A stretch of DNA of 64,000 bases, taken from positions 1 through 64,000 of the IMG/VR virus record IMGVR_UViG_3300028553_000005. One strand, written 5' to 3'. Of this stretch, positions 31,762 to 38,556 are shown in pieces. This DNA is from a virus. The notes beneath the pieces are model-generated. The model saw only the letters and a list, made by a program, of their open reading frames with translations. It made no database searches and had not been told where the DNA came from. How positions within the stretch are numbered: position 1 is the first letter of the stretch; the number at the start of each line of letters is the position of its first letter. The position numbers and the translations under genes were made by a program.

Positions 31762-31925
31762 CGTGCAGCCAATTCGGTGATGCGTTTTTGAATCTTAGCT
31801 TTATCTTTTGGTCTACTAGATTTTTCTAACATATCATTAAGCTGTTTAAGATTTAATGGACCTAATCTTGGCTTGCCATTTTTAGTCAACATTGGATTTT
31901 TCTTTTTTGATTTTGAAACTGCCAT
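31752..31925 (-). CDS. Small basic conserved protein (57 residues)
   Basis: It starts MAVSKSKKKNPMLTKNG and has GKPRLGPLNLKQLNDML, a pattern widely conserved in T4-like cyanophages. AAGGA lies eight bases before the ATG. The stop codon lies in the first bases of the tRNA-Thr gene. Likely nucleic-acid-binding by charge; unknown function. Confidence 0.6.
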   Translation of the reverse strand: MAVSKSKKKNPMLTKNGKPRLGPLNLKQLNDMLEKSSRPKDKAKIQKRITELAARPL

Positions 31926-31945
31926 GATATAGTCCTTAAAGAATT

Positions 31946-32015
31946 TGGAGCGGTGGTCTAGATTCGCACTAGATGAGTAAGTTGGACACCTACTCTGGTT
32001 CTATACCCCGACCGC
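31946..32015 (-). tRNA. Atypical tRNA-Gly candidate (TCC anticodon)
   Basis: A 70-nt element with acceptor GCGGTCG against CCACCGC (one mismatch), U73 discriminator and encoded CCA, as in bacterial tRNA-Gly. The T stem TCTAG/CTAGA is perfect with loop TGCGAAT. The anticodon loop TGTCCAA gives TCC but has G instead of U33. The D arm is reduced to three pairs. It may be degenerate or specially folded. A sigma-70 promoter lies directly upstream (32025-32053). Confidence 0.55.
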
Positions 32016-32024
32016 ATATGTAAT

Positions 32025-32053
32025 ACTATAACATTATATAGTGTGATTGTCAA
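32025..32053 (-). promoter_or_regulatory. Sigma-70 early promoter TTGACA-N17-TATAGT in hairpin
   Basis: On the minus strand TTGACA (32053-32048), 17 bases, then TATAGT (32030-32025). The -35 lies in the loop of AGTGT-TGACAATC-ACACT (32040-32057). Its upstream part overlaps the end of the SprT-like coding sequence. It would transcribe the tRNA-Gly and following genes. Confidence 0.65.
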
Positions 32054-32570
32054 CACTTATTTGTGGTATATTTAACCATGCTATTGGTTCTGGTTTGAGT
32101 GGTGCATCCGGATTACGAACATCACTAAACACTTCCCATAATTTTTCTTTGATAGCAAATTTGGTAAACAATCCTGTGGATAACCCGTGTGCTTCTATTT
32201 CCCATGGCTCATCATAATAATCCATATTTTCGGTAATTCTTTGACCTCTCCATCGTGTACCATATTCATTGGTTTCGCCATACACATATTGTTTAACATG
32301 AACCATTTCGTGTGCTATAGTTTCCAATATATCATGTGAACCACATAAAGGATTTATTTCAATCTGAAACTCTCTAGGTTTATTGCTATCATTATAATCC
32401 AATACTTCTGCATATCCAAGAGCATCAAGTTTTGGATCAAACTTAATACGGACACTAATGTTTTCTATCATTTTAGGTGTCATCAGTTGTCCGGCATAAA
32501 AAATAGCCGCACGCTTAACAAAAGGTCGAAAGCGTTTCTTATCGGGACATCCGATTATACTGAGTTGCAT
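32034..32570 (-). CDS. SprT-like zinc metalloprotease
   Basis: The start at 32570 has AGGAG eight bases upstream; an earlier in-frame start lacks this. The 178-residue product carries HEMVHVKQ, the zinc-binding HExxH of the SprT-like family, and a downstream acidic W-E-I-E-A-H that could supply the third ligand. SprT-like proteins act in DNA-protein crosslink repair in other organisms; the phage role is unknown. The end of the gene contains the -35 box of the next promoter. Confidence 0.75.
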   Translation of the reverse strand: MQLSIIGCPDKKRFRPFVKRAAIFYAGQLMTPKMIENISVRIKFDPKLDALGYAEVLDYNDSNKPREFQIEINPLCGSHDILETIAHEMVHVKQYVYGETNEYGTRWRGQRITENMDYYDEPWEIEAHGLSTGLFTKFAIKEKLWEVFSDVRNPDAPLKPEPIAWLNIPQISVDNHTI

Positions 32571-32623
32571 TGAGGTTTCTCCTGTGAAAACCAACTAATA
32601 CTTCTCAAATATTTAGGTGATAT

Positions 32624-33070
32624 CTAGTTTTCACCAGGTGAAATTTGTTCTACTGATATACCACAATGATTTAAGAAGTCTATGCCGATGGTATCTCGAT
32701 ACGAATTACGGTAATATACCTTTTTAATACCAGCGGTATAGACTTGTTTTGCACAATGAATACATGGAGCATGTGTCAGGAACATGGTGGAACCATCTCC
32801 AGATTCACTACTTTTGGCCAGTTTAGCGATGGCATTAGCCTCGGCGTGGATCACTTCATCCTTTGTTTTGGTGATAGTACCACCATCTTCTAGGTATTCT
32901 ACCACTTCTTCACATTCATTGGTCCAGCCAGCTGGCATACCATTATAACCGATAGATATAATTCGGTCATCTTTTACCACAATGGCACCAACCTTCAATC
33001 GTTTGGCACTGGATAATTTGGCAAATCTCTCTGCCACATCCATGTAAGCGTCAATAAATTTTTGTTTCAT
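32624..33070 (-). CDS. cd: Deoxycytidylate (dCMP) deaminase
   Basis: This 148-residue protein has the zinc motif HAEANA (75-80) with the catalytic Glu, and APCIHCAK with C103 and C106. The extra N-terminal part and length match T4 cd. It turns dCMP to dUMP for dTTP synthesis. It is next to the tRNA and SprT-like genes, with the HNH gene divergent upstream. No thymidylate synthase is in this window. Confidence 0.92.
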   Translation of the reverse strand: MKQKFIDAYMDVAERFAKLSSAKRLKVGAIVVKDDRIISIGYNGMPAGWTNECEEVVEYLEDGGTITKTKDEVIHAEANAIAKLAKSSESGDGSTMFLTHAPCIHCAKQVYTAGIKKVYYRNSYRDTIGIDFLNHCGISVEQISPGEN

Positions 33071-33128
33071 AGTTTTAAAAGGTTTATGAAAAACTTCATA
33101 ATACTATATATTAATAGGAGGACTCAAT

Positions 33129-33494
33129 ATGAATTGTAAAATATGTTCAAATAAACTAACTGGTTTGCAAAAAATGTATTGCTCAGTTTCTTGTAAAATG
33201 AAAAGTAGTAATATAAGAAATCAAGCATATAAATCTCAAAGAGTTCGTGGAGAAAAAAACAAAATTAAATTATTAAACACACTAGGTGGCCAATGTAATA
33301 TTTGTGGATACAAAAAAAATTATTCTGCATTATGTTTTCACCATTTACACGATAAAGAGTTTACATTGGATCTTAGACATTGTTCCAACACAAAATTTGA
33401 TAAACTTTTACAAGAAGCCAAAAAATGTGTTGTGCTTTGTCATAACTGCCACATGGAAACACATTATCCAGAAAACAATATTGGTGGGCCTTGA
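33129..33494 (+). CDS. HNH-like zinc-finger endonuclease
   Basis: This 121-residue protein has an N-terminal Cys pair set (CKICSNKL, then MYCSVSCK) and an HNH-type core: QCNICGYKK, CFHHLHDKE (the catalytic HH), then VVLCHNCHMETH. A strong AGGAGG precedes the ATG. This is a typical small freestanding homing-type endonuclease. It is on the plus strand, inserted beside a tRNA, and its last 13 bases overlap that tRNA on the other strand. Cutting specificity is unknown. Confidence 0.8.
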   Translation: MNCKICSNKLTGLQKMYCSVSCKMKSSNIRNQAYKSQRVRGEKNKIKLLNTLGGQCNICGYKKNYSALCFHHLHDKEFTLDLRHCSNTKFDKLLQEAKKCVVLCHNCHMETHYPENNIGGP

Positions 33495-33556
33495 AAGAGT
33501 TGAACTTTCTTCAACCGGTTATGAGCCGGACGCATCTACCGATATGCTAAAGGCCC
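33482..33556 (-). tRNA. tRNA with CAT anticodon, probably tRNA-Ile2
   Basis: A 75-nt cloverleaf. The acceptor GGGCCTT pairs fully with AAGGCCC, the anticodon loop is CTCATAA, and the CCA is encoded. The sequence GGGCC...TTAGC and CGGCTCATAACCGG resemble bacterial tRNA-Ile2, in which C34 becomes lysidine and reads AUA. Elongator tRNA-Met is the alternative. Reading AUA fits the AT-rich phage. Confidence 0.82.
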
Positions 33557-33563
33557 CTTTGGT

Positions 33564-33737
33564 CTACCAACTACCGTCATCAATCCATATTCGGATCGTG
33601 ATAGGTAATAATTCAATAATATATGATGTTGAAATTTCCCAAGCATCATTCTCACTACCTTTACTGAAATTTAATCTCCAATGAAATGGATTTAATTTTA
33701 ATGTAATATTACAACCAGAATATTTCAACCAATTCAT
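33564..33737 (-). CDS. Small conserved protein (57 residues)
   Basis: It starts MNWLKYSGCNITLKLN, continues with PFHWRLNF and ends in TIRIWIDDGSW. These blocks recur in T4-like aquatic phages; function unknown. The start overlaps the previous gene's stop as ATGA. The next element downstream is the tRNA at 33482. Confidence 0.6.
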   Translation of the reverse strand: MNWLKYSGCNITLKLNPFHWRLNFSKGSENDAWEISTSYIIELLPITIRIWIDDGSW

Positions 33738-33964
33738 CTTAAAATTTCACCAATAGGTTCTGGAATATTAAATTGACTACGAATATATTTGTCTTTTAAC
33801 ATTTCAGGAATTACAGTATGTGGTTCTTCTAAAAGAAAAGGACAAGGTCCATTCCATTTATTTTCCGTTAAAAACATTTTAAATAATTCAATGTCTTTTT
33901 TATTTTTGGGATCAAATTTTCGTTTTTGATTATTTAATAATTGATGTTGAACTAAGAAACTCAT
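33734..33964 (-). CDS. Small conserved hypothetical protein
   Basis: This 76-residue protein contains FDPKNKKDIELFKMFL and a CPFLLEEPHTVIPEM segment, a pattern seen in cyanophage proteins near tRNA regions. No active-site motif is visible. Overlaps with both neighbours support a coupled cluster. Confidence 0.55.
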   Translation of the reverse strand: MSFLVQHQLLNNQKRKFDPKNKKDIELFKMFLTENKWNGPCPFLLEEPHTVIPEMLKDKYIRSQFNIPEPIGEILR

Positions 33965-34161
33965 TTCACATACTCCATACTATCCTTTTTCATATAATGA
34001 ATTACCTGATTCTTTTTTGGATCAGGCATTTGTTTTACAACGGCAATAAATTGTTGGCCATCAATTTCTTCGATTGGCCAATTAGAATATGTATAGAAGA
34101 TATCCGTACCATTTTTGGCACGAACTTTTTTGAGAACTGATTTTGGTTTCACTTTTTTCAT
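33961..34161 (-). CDS. Small conserved hypothetical protein, first gene after an early promoter
   Basis: Starting at 34161 (MKKVKPKSV) the product has about 66 residues, with TYSNWPIEEIDGQQFIAVV in the middle, a pattern shared with cyanophages. Longer readings run into promoter elements. The ATG is about four bases from the predicted transcription start, so the message may be nearly leaderless. Unknown function. Confidence 0.55.
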   Translation of the reverse strand: MKKVKPKSVLKKVRAKNGTDIFYTYSNWPIEEIDGQQFIAVVKQMPDPKKNQVIHYMKKDSMEYVK

Positions 34162-34171
34162 AATATGTACC

Positions 34172-34200
34172 ATTATAACATAGAATAGGGGGTCTGTCAA
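34172..34200 (-). promoter_or_regulatory. Consensus sigma-70 promoter TTGACA-N17-TATAAT in hairpin loop
   Basis: A perfect consensus on the minus strand: TTGACA (34200-34195), 17 bases, TATAAT (34177-34172). The -35 box lies in the loop of TAGGGGG/CCCCCTA (34186-34210). The strongest early promoter of the window; it serves 34161 and the small genes after it. Confidence 0.85.
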
Positions 34201-34210
34201 GAGCCCCCTA
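34186..34210. terminator. GC-rich hairpin enclosing a -35 box
   Basis: A seven-pair stem TAGGGGG/CCCCCTA with an 11-base loop. On the plus strand it is followed by a T-rich run. On the minus strand it ends the Hsp20 transcript region and carries TTGACA in the loop. It could end plus-strand transcripts and insulate the promoter. Confidence 0.55.
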
Positions 34211-34215
34211 TATTT

Positions 34216-34278
34216 TTACCGACTTTTTGGATAATTCAACTGTTCCCATTCCTCATCGGTTACGGGCCACCAGTTCAT
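34216..34278 (-). CDS. Possible 20-residue peptide after Hsp20
   Basis: An ORF with TAATG overlap on the Hsp20 stop encodes MNWWPVTDEEWEQLNYPKSR. The Trp/Glu-rich content and the stop-start overlap make translation plausible. It fills the whole gap up to the hairpin. No independent support. Confidence 0.3.
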   Translation of the reverse strand: MNWWPVTDEEWEQLNYPKSR

Positions 34279-34739
34279 TATACACTCTTTTCTTTAATGG
34301 CAATCTTTTTAATGGTATCTTGAGCCTGCACAAGATTCTCTAACCATACACGCAACATACCATTCATCATTTCAGCTTGACCGATTTCAATCTTGTCAGC
34401 CAATGTAAATGAACGTGTAAAGTTACGGTTAGCGATTCCTTTAAAGAGGAAATTTTCTTCTTCTTTAAGTTCATCTTCTTTTGCAGCACCTTTGATGACC
34501 AATTTATTACCTTCAAGAGTTACTTCAATATCAGACTTGGCAAAACCAGCAACTGCCATTTCAATGACATACTTGTTCTTGCTTACTTGTTTGATATTGT
34601 ATGGGGGATACGATGGTATATTCTTGGTTACATTTTTGGTAACTTCTTCAATGTCTTTGAAGAACTTATCGTAACCAACTGTGAATGGATCCAGCGTTTT
34701 GTGAAAGTCAAATAGACTTGGTAATAGACTTGTAGTCAT
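34278..34739 (-). CDS. Small heat-shock protein Hsp20 (alpha-crystallin domain)
   Basis: This 153-residue protein has the alpha-crystallin domain: PPYNIKQVSKNKYVIEMAV, then AGFAKSDIEVTLEGNKLVI and an end GMLRVWLE in place of GxLxV. Hsp20 proteins hold unfolded proteins; copies are frequent in T4-like aquatic phages and may aid capsid assembly. A strong AAGGAG, a late octamer and an early promoter precede it. Confidence 0.9.
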   Translation of the reverse strand: MTTSLLPSLFDFHKTLDPFTVGYDKFFKDIEEVTKNVTKNIPSYPPYNIKQVSKNKYVIEMAVAGFAKSDIEVTLEGNKLVIKGAAKEDELKEEENFLFKGIANRNFTRSFTLADKIEIGQAEMMNGMLRVWLENLVQAQDTIKKIAIKEKSV

Positions 34740-34804
34740 GTTTATGTGCTCCTTAGTTTAAGCGAGTTAATCAAAATTATAGGCCCCTGAGGCACCTACA
34801 TCCA

Positions 34805-34812
34805 TATTTATA
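34805..34812 (-). promoter_or_regulatory. T4-type late promoter TATAAATA
   Basis: Exact octamer on the minus strand, 66-73 bases before the Hsp20 start. It overlaps the -10 of the early promoter at 34807-34835, so Hsp20 may be made in both phases. Confidence 0.7.
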
Positions 34813-34835
34813 ACACAAAAAGCCTATTTTGTCAA
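34807..34835 (-). promoter_or_regulatory. Sigma-70 promoter TTGACA-N17-TATAAA inside the regA terminator
   Basis: TTGACA (34835-34830) lies in the loop of the terminator hairpin at 34821-34841 and contains the regA TGA stop. TATAAA follows after 17 bases. Terminator, early promoter and late promoter share about 41 bases. Confidence 0.7.
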
Positions 34836-34841
34836 TAGGCT
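34814..34841 (-). terminator. Intrinsic terminator after regA
   Basis: On the minus strand AGCCTA-TTGACAAAA-TAGGCT is followed by TTTTTG. The stem begins in the last regA codons. A good Rho-independent terminator for the clamp-loader-RegA operon. Confidence 0.75.
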
Positions 34842-35239
34842 CCTGGTTTTTTACCAATATTATACTTGGGTACCAAATCCCAATCGTCTTTTTCTTTATG
34901 TGATATGATCTTAATTTGAGATAAGAATATTGGAGGTGGGTTTTCCACTTTACTTTTATCCAATATTTTTACCAGACCCCAATCTTCTAGTAGTTTGGCA
35001 ATTGCGTTTCTACGAGATAGATCGTTTTCGGTAATGTCAGTTGGTTTACCATCCAAAGCAAATAGTTCTTTGAAATGTACTATGTAATACCTGCTTTGTT
35101 TATGTAGAATATGACAAGATTGGTAAAGAATTTTGTCTTTTTTGGAAGCTACACCGATTCGTGTTAACGTTTCACGGACCTTGAGGAAATCATCTTTCTC
35201 ACCTAATGTAACTTCAACTAAATCTATGATTGCAATCAT
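34832..35239 (-). CDS. regA: RegA translational repressor
   Basis: This 135-residue protein matches T4 RegA: FLKVRETLTRIG, LYQSCHILHK, YYIVHFKELF, AKLLEDWGLV and the end DWDLVPKYNIG. RegA binds start regions of many early mRNAs and blocks their translation. It lies just after gp62 as in T4, with a four-base overlap. It has an internal extension of about 10 residues relative to T4. The stop codon is part of a terminator loop and of a -35 box. Confidence 0.94.
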   Translation of the reverse strand: MIAIIDLVEVTLGEKDDFLKVRETLTRIGVASKKDKILYQSCHILHKQSRYYIVHFKELFALDGKPTDITENDLSRRNAIAKLLEDWGLVKILDKSKVENPPPIFLSQIKIISHKEKDDWDLVPKYNIGKKPGAY

Positions 35240-35628
35240 GACTTGTTCACTCCGCCTTTATTTGTTTTAGCTTTTATTTCAGCGATTTGTTCATCATTAA
35301 GAATACGCAAAGCTTCTTTGGCTTTCTCGTTGGAGTAACCAAAATACTGTTTGACACATTCCATATCTTTATCGACCTCTGATTTCTGCCACGGTTGAAA
35401 TTTCCGTTTCATTGGTCTTATGGTATTTAGAAGATATGAATATTGTAAGTCCTTTTCAAGGTTAGGATTCTTGTTTAGTTCATTGACATAGAGTATGCAA
35501 TCCATGTGGTACGACAAGGCTCGATTGATGATATAAGGATTATAGTCTTTATAATCATATTCATCCAAAAACACACTCTTTTTCTTCTCTAGTATAGACG
35601 GAAGAATTTCTTTAAATAAATCTGGCAT
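35236..35628 (-). CDS. 62: Clamp loader small subunit gp62
   Basis: This 130-residue protein has the gp62 blocks YIINRALSYHMDCILYVNEL and LLNTIRPMKRKFQPW. T4 gp62 has 187 residues, so this is a short form, as in cyanophages. With gp44 it opens and loads the gp45 clamp. In T4 it follows gp44 directly; here two nuclease-like genes stand between. Confidence 0.88.
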   Translation of the reverse strand: MPDLFKEILPSILEKKKSVFLDEYDYKDYNPYIINRALSYHMDCILYVNELNKNPNLEKDLQYSYLLNTIRPMKRKFQPWQKSEVDKDMECVKQYFGYSNEKAKEALRILNDEQIAEIKAKTNKGGVNKS

Positions 35629-35629
35629 C

Positions 35630-36082
35630 TTAGTACCCCGATACCGTATATTTTTGCAACTCCTTTATTTCTTCCATGGACATTTTTTTGATTGGTGTCA
35701 ACGAATCTTGTTCACGGTCAACCAATAACATATCACGGCCATCTTTTGTTTTATAGTTTCTAGTTTTAAAACTTTTAGGGTCTGCTTTAAAAATCCAGCC
35801 AGCCCACTTATCGGTATGATGGCTAGCTGGTACAGAAACAAAATACAATTCATCCACAGAACGACATTTACGGAGTTGATTTGGTTTAAAAGTAAAAGCA
35901 TTTTGCATAATAAAAGGTACTTGTGTTTTAACTTCTACTTTTTTATTATCAGCCAATAAATCTTTTTCTGAATCATATTTGTTAATTGAACTTTGAATCT
36001 TACGACCTTCTTCACTCAACAAATTAATGATGATTTTTTCACCGGCTAGACCCAACTCATTCATCATTTCGTCTTTAGTCAT
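35630..36082 (-). CDS. PD-(D/E)xK nuclease-like protein
   Basis: This 150-residue protein starts with a helix (NELGLAGEKIIINLLSEEG), then YDSEKDLLADNKKVEVKTQV. An Asp followed by E-V-K in a beta hairpin is the PD-(D/E)xK nuclease arrangement. It fits a small single-domain endonuclease fold. The cluster between gp44 and gp62 suggests mobile or homing origin. The exact family is unknown and activity is unproven. Confidence 0.5.
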   Translation of the reverse strand: MTKDEMMNELGLAGEKIIINLLSEEGRKIQSSINKYDSEKDLLADNKKVEVKTQVPFIMQNAFTFKPNQLRKCRSVDELYFVSVPASHHTDKWAGWIFKADPKSFKTRNYKTKDGRDMLLVDREQDSLTPIKKMSMEEIKELQKYTVSGY

Positions 36083-36683
36083 TTTTAAAAAACCTTATTA
36101 AACTAGATTGTTCATGTTCTCTAATTTTTTGTTGAGAAATTGAATTATAATTTTTCATCGAATCAGTAACATTATCTTTTTCTGCTAAACATAAAACAGG
36201 AATCTCATGAAAATTCTCACAATATACTTCTTTCAATTCCGATTCAATTAATTCCAATCTATTTCTCAAACCAACTCTAGAAACATTATCTTTAGGAATC
36301 ATAATTGCACAATACAATTCTTTATTTTGTGTCGTTTCTTCATTAAACAATTCATGATATAAATTATATTTTAAAGCTTGTTTTCCAAATTTTGCATTTG
36401 GATTACGAAAAAAACCTATATGTTGTTTCATTCTAAGGTGAAACCTAGTTGTTAGTGCTGGAACTCTGTGTTTTTCCTTTCTATCGGCTATAAAATCATC
36501 TTCCAATCCACCACTCATACCAATATAAAATGTATCTTTTATATCACAAGGCCAAGTTTTTTTGTTAGGTTCTTTATTCAACCAAGCCCAAGCATACACT
36601 GCTGCTGTAATGTTATTCGAATATCTATAAATTTGATTAACATGAACCCAATTTAAAGTTAAATGTTTTTCATAATAAGTCAT
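36075..36683 (-). CDS. GIY-YIG-like endonuclease
   Basis: This 202-residue protein has AAVYAWAW followed by DTFYIGMSGG, equivalent to the GIY and YIG strands. A conserved Arg follows (ALTTRFHLRMKQHIG), and a Glu further along (ELIESELKEV). This is a diverged GIY-YIG nuclease. It overlaps gp44 and the PD-(D/E)xK-like gene by four and eight bases, so it is in the clamp-loader operon. A homing endonuclease that has been kept in the operon is the likely history. Confidence 0.6.
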   Translation of the reverse strand: MTYYEKHLTLNWVHVNQIYRYSNNITAAVYAWAWLNKEPNKKTWPCDIKDTFYIGMSGGLEDDFIADRKEKHRVPALTTRFHLRMKQHIGFFRNPNAKFGKQALKYNLYHELFNEETTQNKELYCAIMIPKDNVSRVGLRNRLELIESELKEVYCENFHEIPVLCLAEKDNVTDSMKNYNSISQQKIREHEQSSLIRFFKND

Positions 36684-37615
36684 TTTTTAAACTCACAATC
36701 TACCATAATTTCGGTTAAACAAGCAGTCATATTGATTTCGTGGTCAGCCACAAAAGCGGATTGATATTGATACTTAGCAAGAATAAGAACAAGTTGTGGA
36801 ACTGAACTGGCATCAAGAGCATCATATAGACCATCATAAAGTTTGCGATAAACTTTAACAGGATCATTATCTAGATTGTTGGTGACCCACTTACGAGCAG
36901 AGGCAAAGTCTTTTTCTTTTAACGACTTAATAAGATTATCAAGTTGTATATCAGCAATATTAGACAGAATCCCACTATCAATCGAACCTGACACAGAATA
37001 ACGCTGAAGTTCGTTAAGAATTCTTCGATTGTCAGGAAAGTGTTTCGTGATGATGGATGCGACAACATCTTTTGAATATTTGATATTCTCTTGTTGTAAG
37101 ATACCTTCAACTCTTTTAAAGAATTGTGCAGCCAGTTTTGGTTTAGAACCGTTGATTTTAAAATCAATAACAGAACACCGAGAGTGTATTGGATCGATAA
37201 TACGGTTTTTGAAATTGCATGTGAAGATGAACGAGCAATTCGATGAGAATTCTTCAATGGCTCCCCGTAAAGCAGGTTGAGTCGAATTAGGGTTAAGATA
37301 ATCAGCCTCATCAATGATGATGACTTTTCGGCCGCCAGTGAGAGAAACTGATGAAGCATAATTCTTAATTTTGTTGCGAAGCACATCAATGCCAGACTCG
37401 TCAGAGCCATTGATGACAATAAAATCACAACCAACCTCATTGCATAAAGCTTTAGCAACAGTTGTTTTTCCGACACCTGCCGTACCAGATAAAAGAAGAT
37501 TTGGTATTTCTTTTCTTTTAACGTACTCCTGAAAAGTTTCCTTGATCGCATCTGGTAAAATACAATCTTCAATTGTTTTTGGACGGTACTTCTCGACCCA
37601 AAGTAAATGTTCCAT
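36680..37615 (-). CDS. 44: Clamp loader ATPase gp44
   Basis: This 311-residue AAA+ ATPase has Walker A SGTAGVGKT (43-51), Walker B IIIDEADY with DEAD at 102-105, and the SRC motif (IHSRCSVIDF) for trans-acting Arg. Four gp44 with one gp62 load the gp45 clamp with ATP. The clamp gene lies upstream (37865-38536), separated by one small gene. Confidence 0.95.
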   Translation of the reverse strand: MEHLLWVEKYRPKTIEDCILPDAIKETFQEYVKRKEIPNLLLSGTAGVGKTTVAKALCNEVGCDFIVINGSDESGIDVLRNKIKNYASSVSLTGGRKVIIIDEADYLNPNSTQPALRGAIEEFSSNCSFIFTCNFKNRIIDPIHSRCSVIDFKINGSKPKLAAQFFKRVEGILQQENIKYSKDVVASIITKHFPDNRRILNELQRYSVSGSIDSGILSNIADIQLDNLIKSLKEKDFASARKWVTNNLDNDPVKVYRKLYDGLYDALDASSVPQLVLILAKYQYQSAFVADHEINMTACLTEIMVDCEFKK

Positions 37616-37671
37616 TTAACACTCCCATAATATAATAACTTCTCAACACTTCTTTACTACTTTCAAAATAA

Positions 37672-37863
37672 TTACCTAGGCATTTCTGCATTGATTCTAC
37701 CAACAGTTTCCAAATAGTTTTCTTTTACAGCAACGTTACCATTAATCATATTGATAACTGTTTTCTCAACGCCTTCTTCTTTAACTGTAAAGACACAAAC
37801 TAGATTGGCTAAGTTGATAGCAATAGATTCATTTGTTGTGGAATCAGTAAAATTAACCAACAT
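37672..37863 (-). CDS. Small conserved protein downstream of the clamp gene
   Basis: The start at 37863 (MLVNFTDSTTNESIAINL) has GGAG eight bases upstream; upstream readings run back into gp45. The product of 63 residues is a small beta protein with VVCVFT-type strand (LVCVFTVKEEG) and INMINGNVAV. Similar genes follow gp45 in cyanophages. Unknown function. Confidence 0.6.
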   Translation of the reverse strand: MLVNFTDSTTNESIAINLANLVCVFTVKEEGVEKTVINMINGNVAVKENYLETVGRINAEMPR

Positions 37864-37864
37864 A

Positions 37865-38536
37865 TTAATCTCCAATCTTTGTTTCTTTTGCTTCAAAAGC
37901 AATCCAATACTCAATGGCATCTTTAGTATTTTTAAAGTGGCCAATACCTTTGAAAGAAATTTCAACAGAATAACTTCCAGGAATTAATTTGATATTTTCA
38001 GTCTTGAAAACAATCTTATACTTTTTACCATCACCTTGGCCAACTTGAATCGAGTTGGTGTGAGCCGAATCGTCTAGAGAATCAAAAGCTGCCAATTGAA
38101 CGAACTCTCCATCAGATTCAACAGCAATGTGTGGCGAACCCAACACACTAGCTACCTTCATGATGTTTGCATAATCTTCTTCTGTTAAAGTGAAAGACAC
38201 ATCAACAGAAGGCAAAGAGATTTCTTTCTCTGGAGGAGTTACAATCATTTCTTTTGCCGTTTTACGATACTTTGTACTAGAACGACCAGATTTAAAAATA
38301 ACATTTGAATCGTCAAAACTCAATTCAGAATCTTTATGTAAAGAATGTACCGACAAAAATTGATTCAAATCATATACACAAAAGTCTTGTGGAAATTCAT
38401 CTTTAAGAGTGGCTTGTGCCAAAACAGTTTTACCAGCGGATACTGTGGTAAGTTTTGTGCCTTTCTTAAACTGAATGCCTTGATTGATTGCCGAAAAATT
38501 CTTTAATACTGCCAATGTTTCATTTGATAACTTCAT
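37865..38536 (-). CDS. 45: Sliding clamp gp45
   Basis: The start at 38536 (MKLSNETLAVLKNFSAIN) aligns with T4 gp45 and has GGAG. The 223-residue product has CVYDLNQFLSVHSL, a conserved gp45 block, and a repeated beta-rich fold. gp45 is the trimeric processivity clamp for gp43. In T4 it also activates late transcription with gp33 and gp55. Confidence 0.92.
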   Translation of the reverse strand: MKLSNETLAVLKNFSAINQGIQFKKGTKLTTVSAGKTVLAQATLKDEFPQDFCVYDLNQFLSVHSLHKDSELSFDDSNVIFKSGRSSTKYRKTAKEMIVTPPEKEISLPSVDVSFTLTEEDYANIMKVASVLGSPHIAVESDGEFVQLAAFDSLDDSAHTNSIQVGQGDGKKYKIVFKTENIKLIPGSYSVEISFKGIGHFKNTKDAIEYWIAFEAKETKIGD

Positions 38537-38556
38537 TGTTTTCTCCATTATAAAAA

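Noticed and set aside
33286-33684. 132-codon plus-strand ORF across the HNH gene and a tRNA
   Set aside because: It overlaps the HNH coding frame and reads through the complement of the tRNA gene; no ribosome-binding site.
36919-37572. 217-codon minus-strand ORF inside gp44
   Set aside because: It is a frame-shifted shadow of the conserved gp44 ATPase, has no ribosome-binding site and an implausible Leu/Ser composition.
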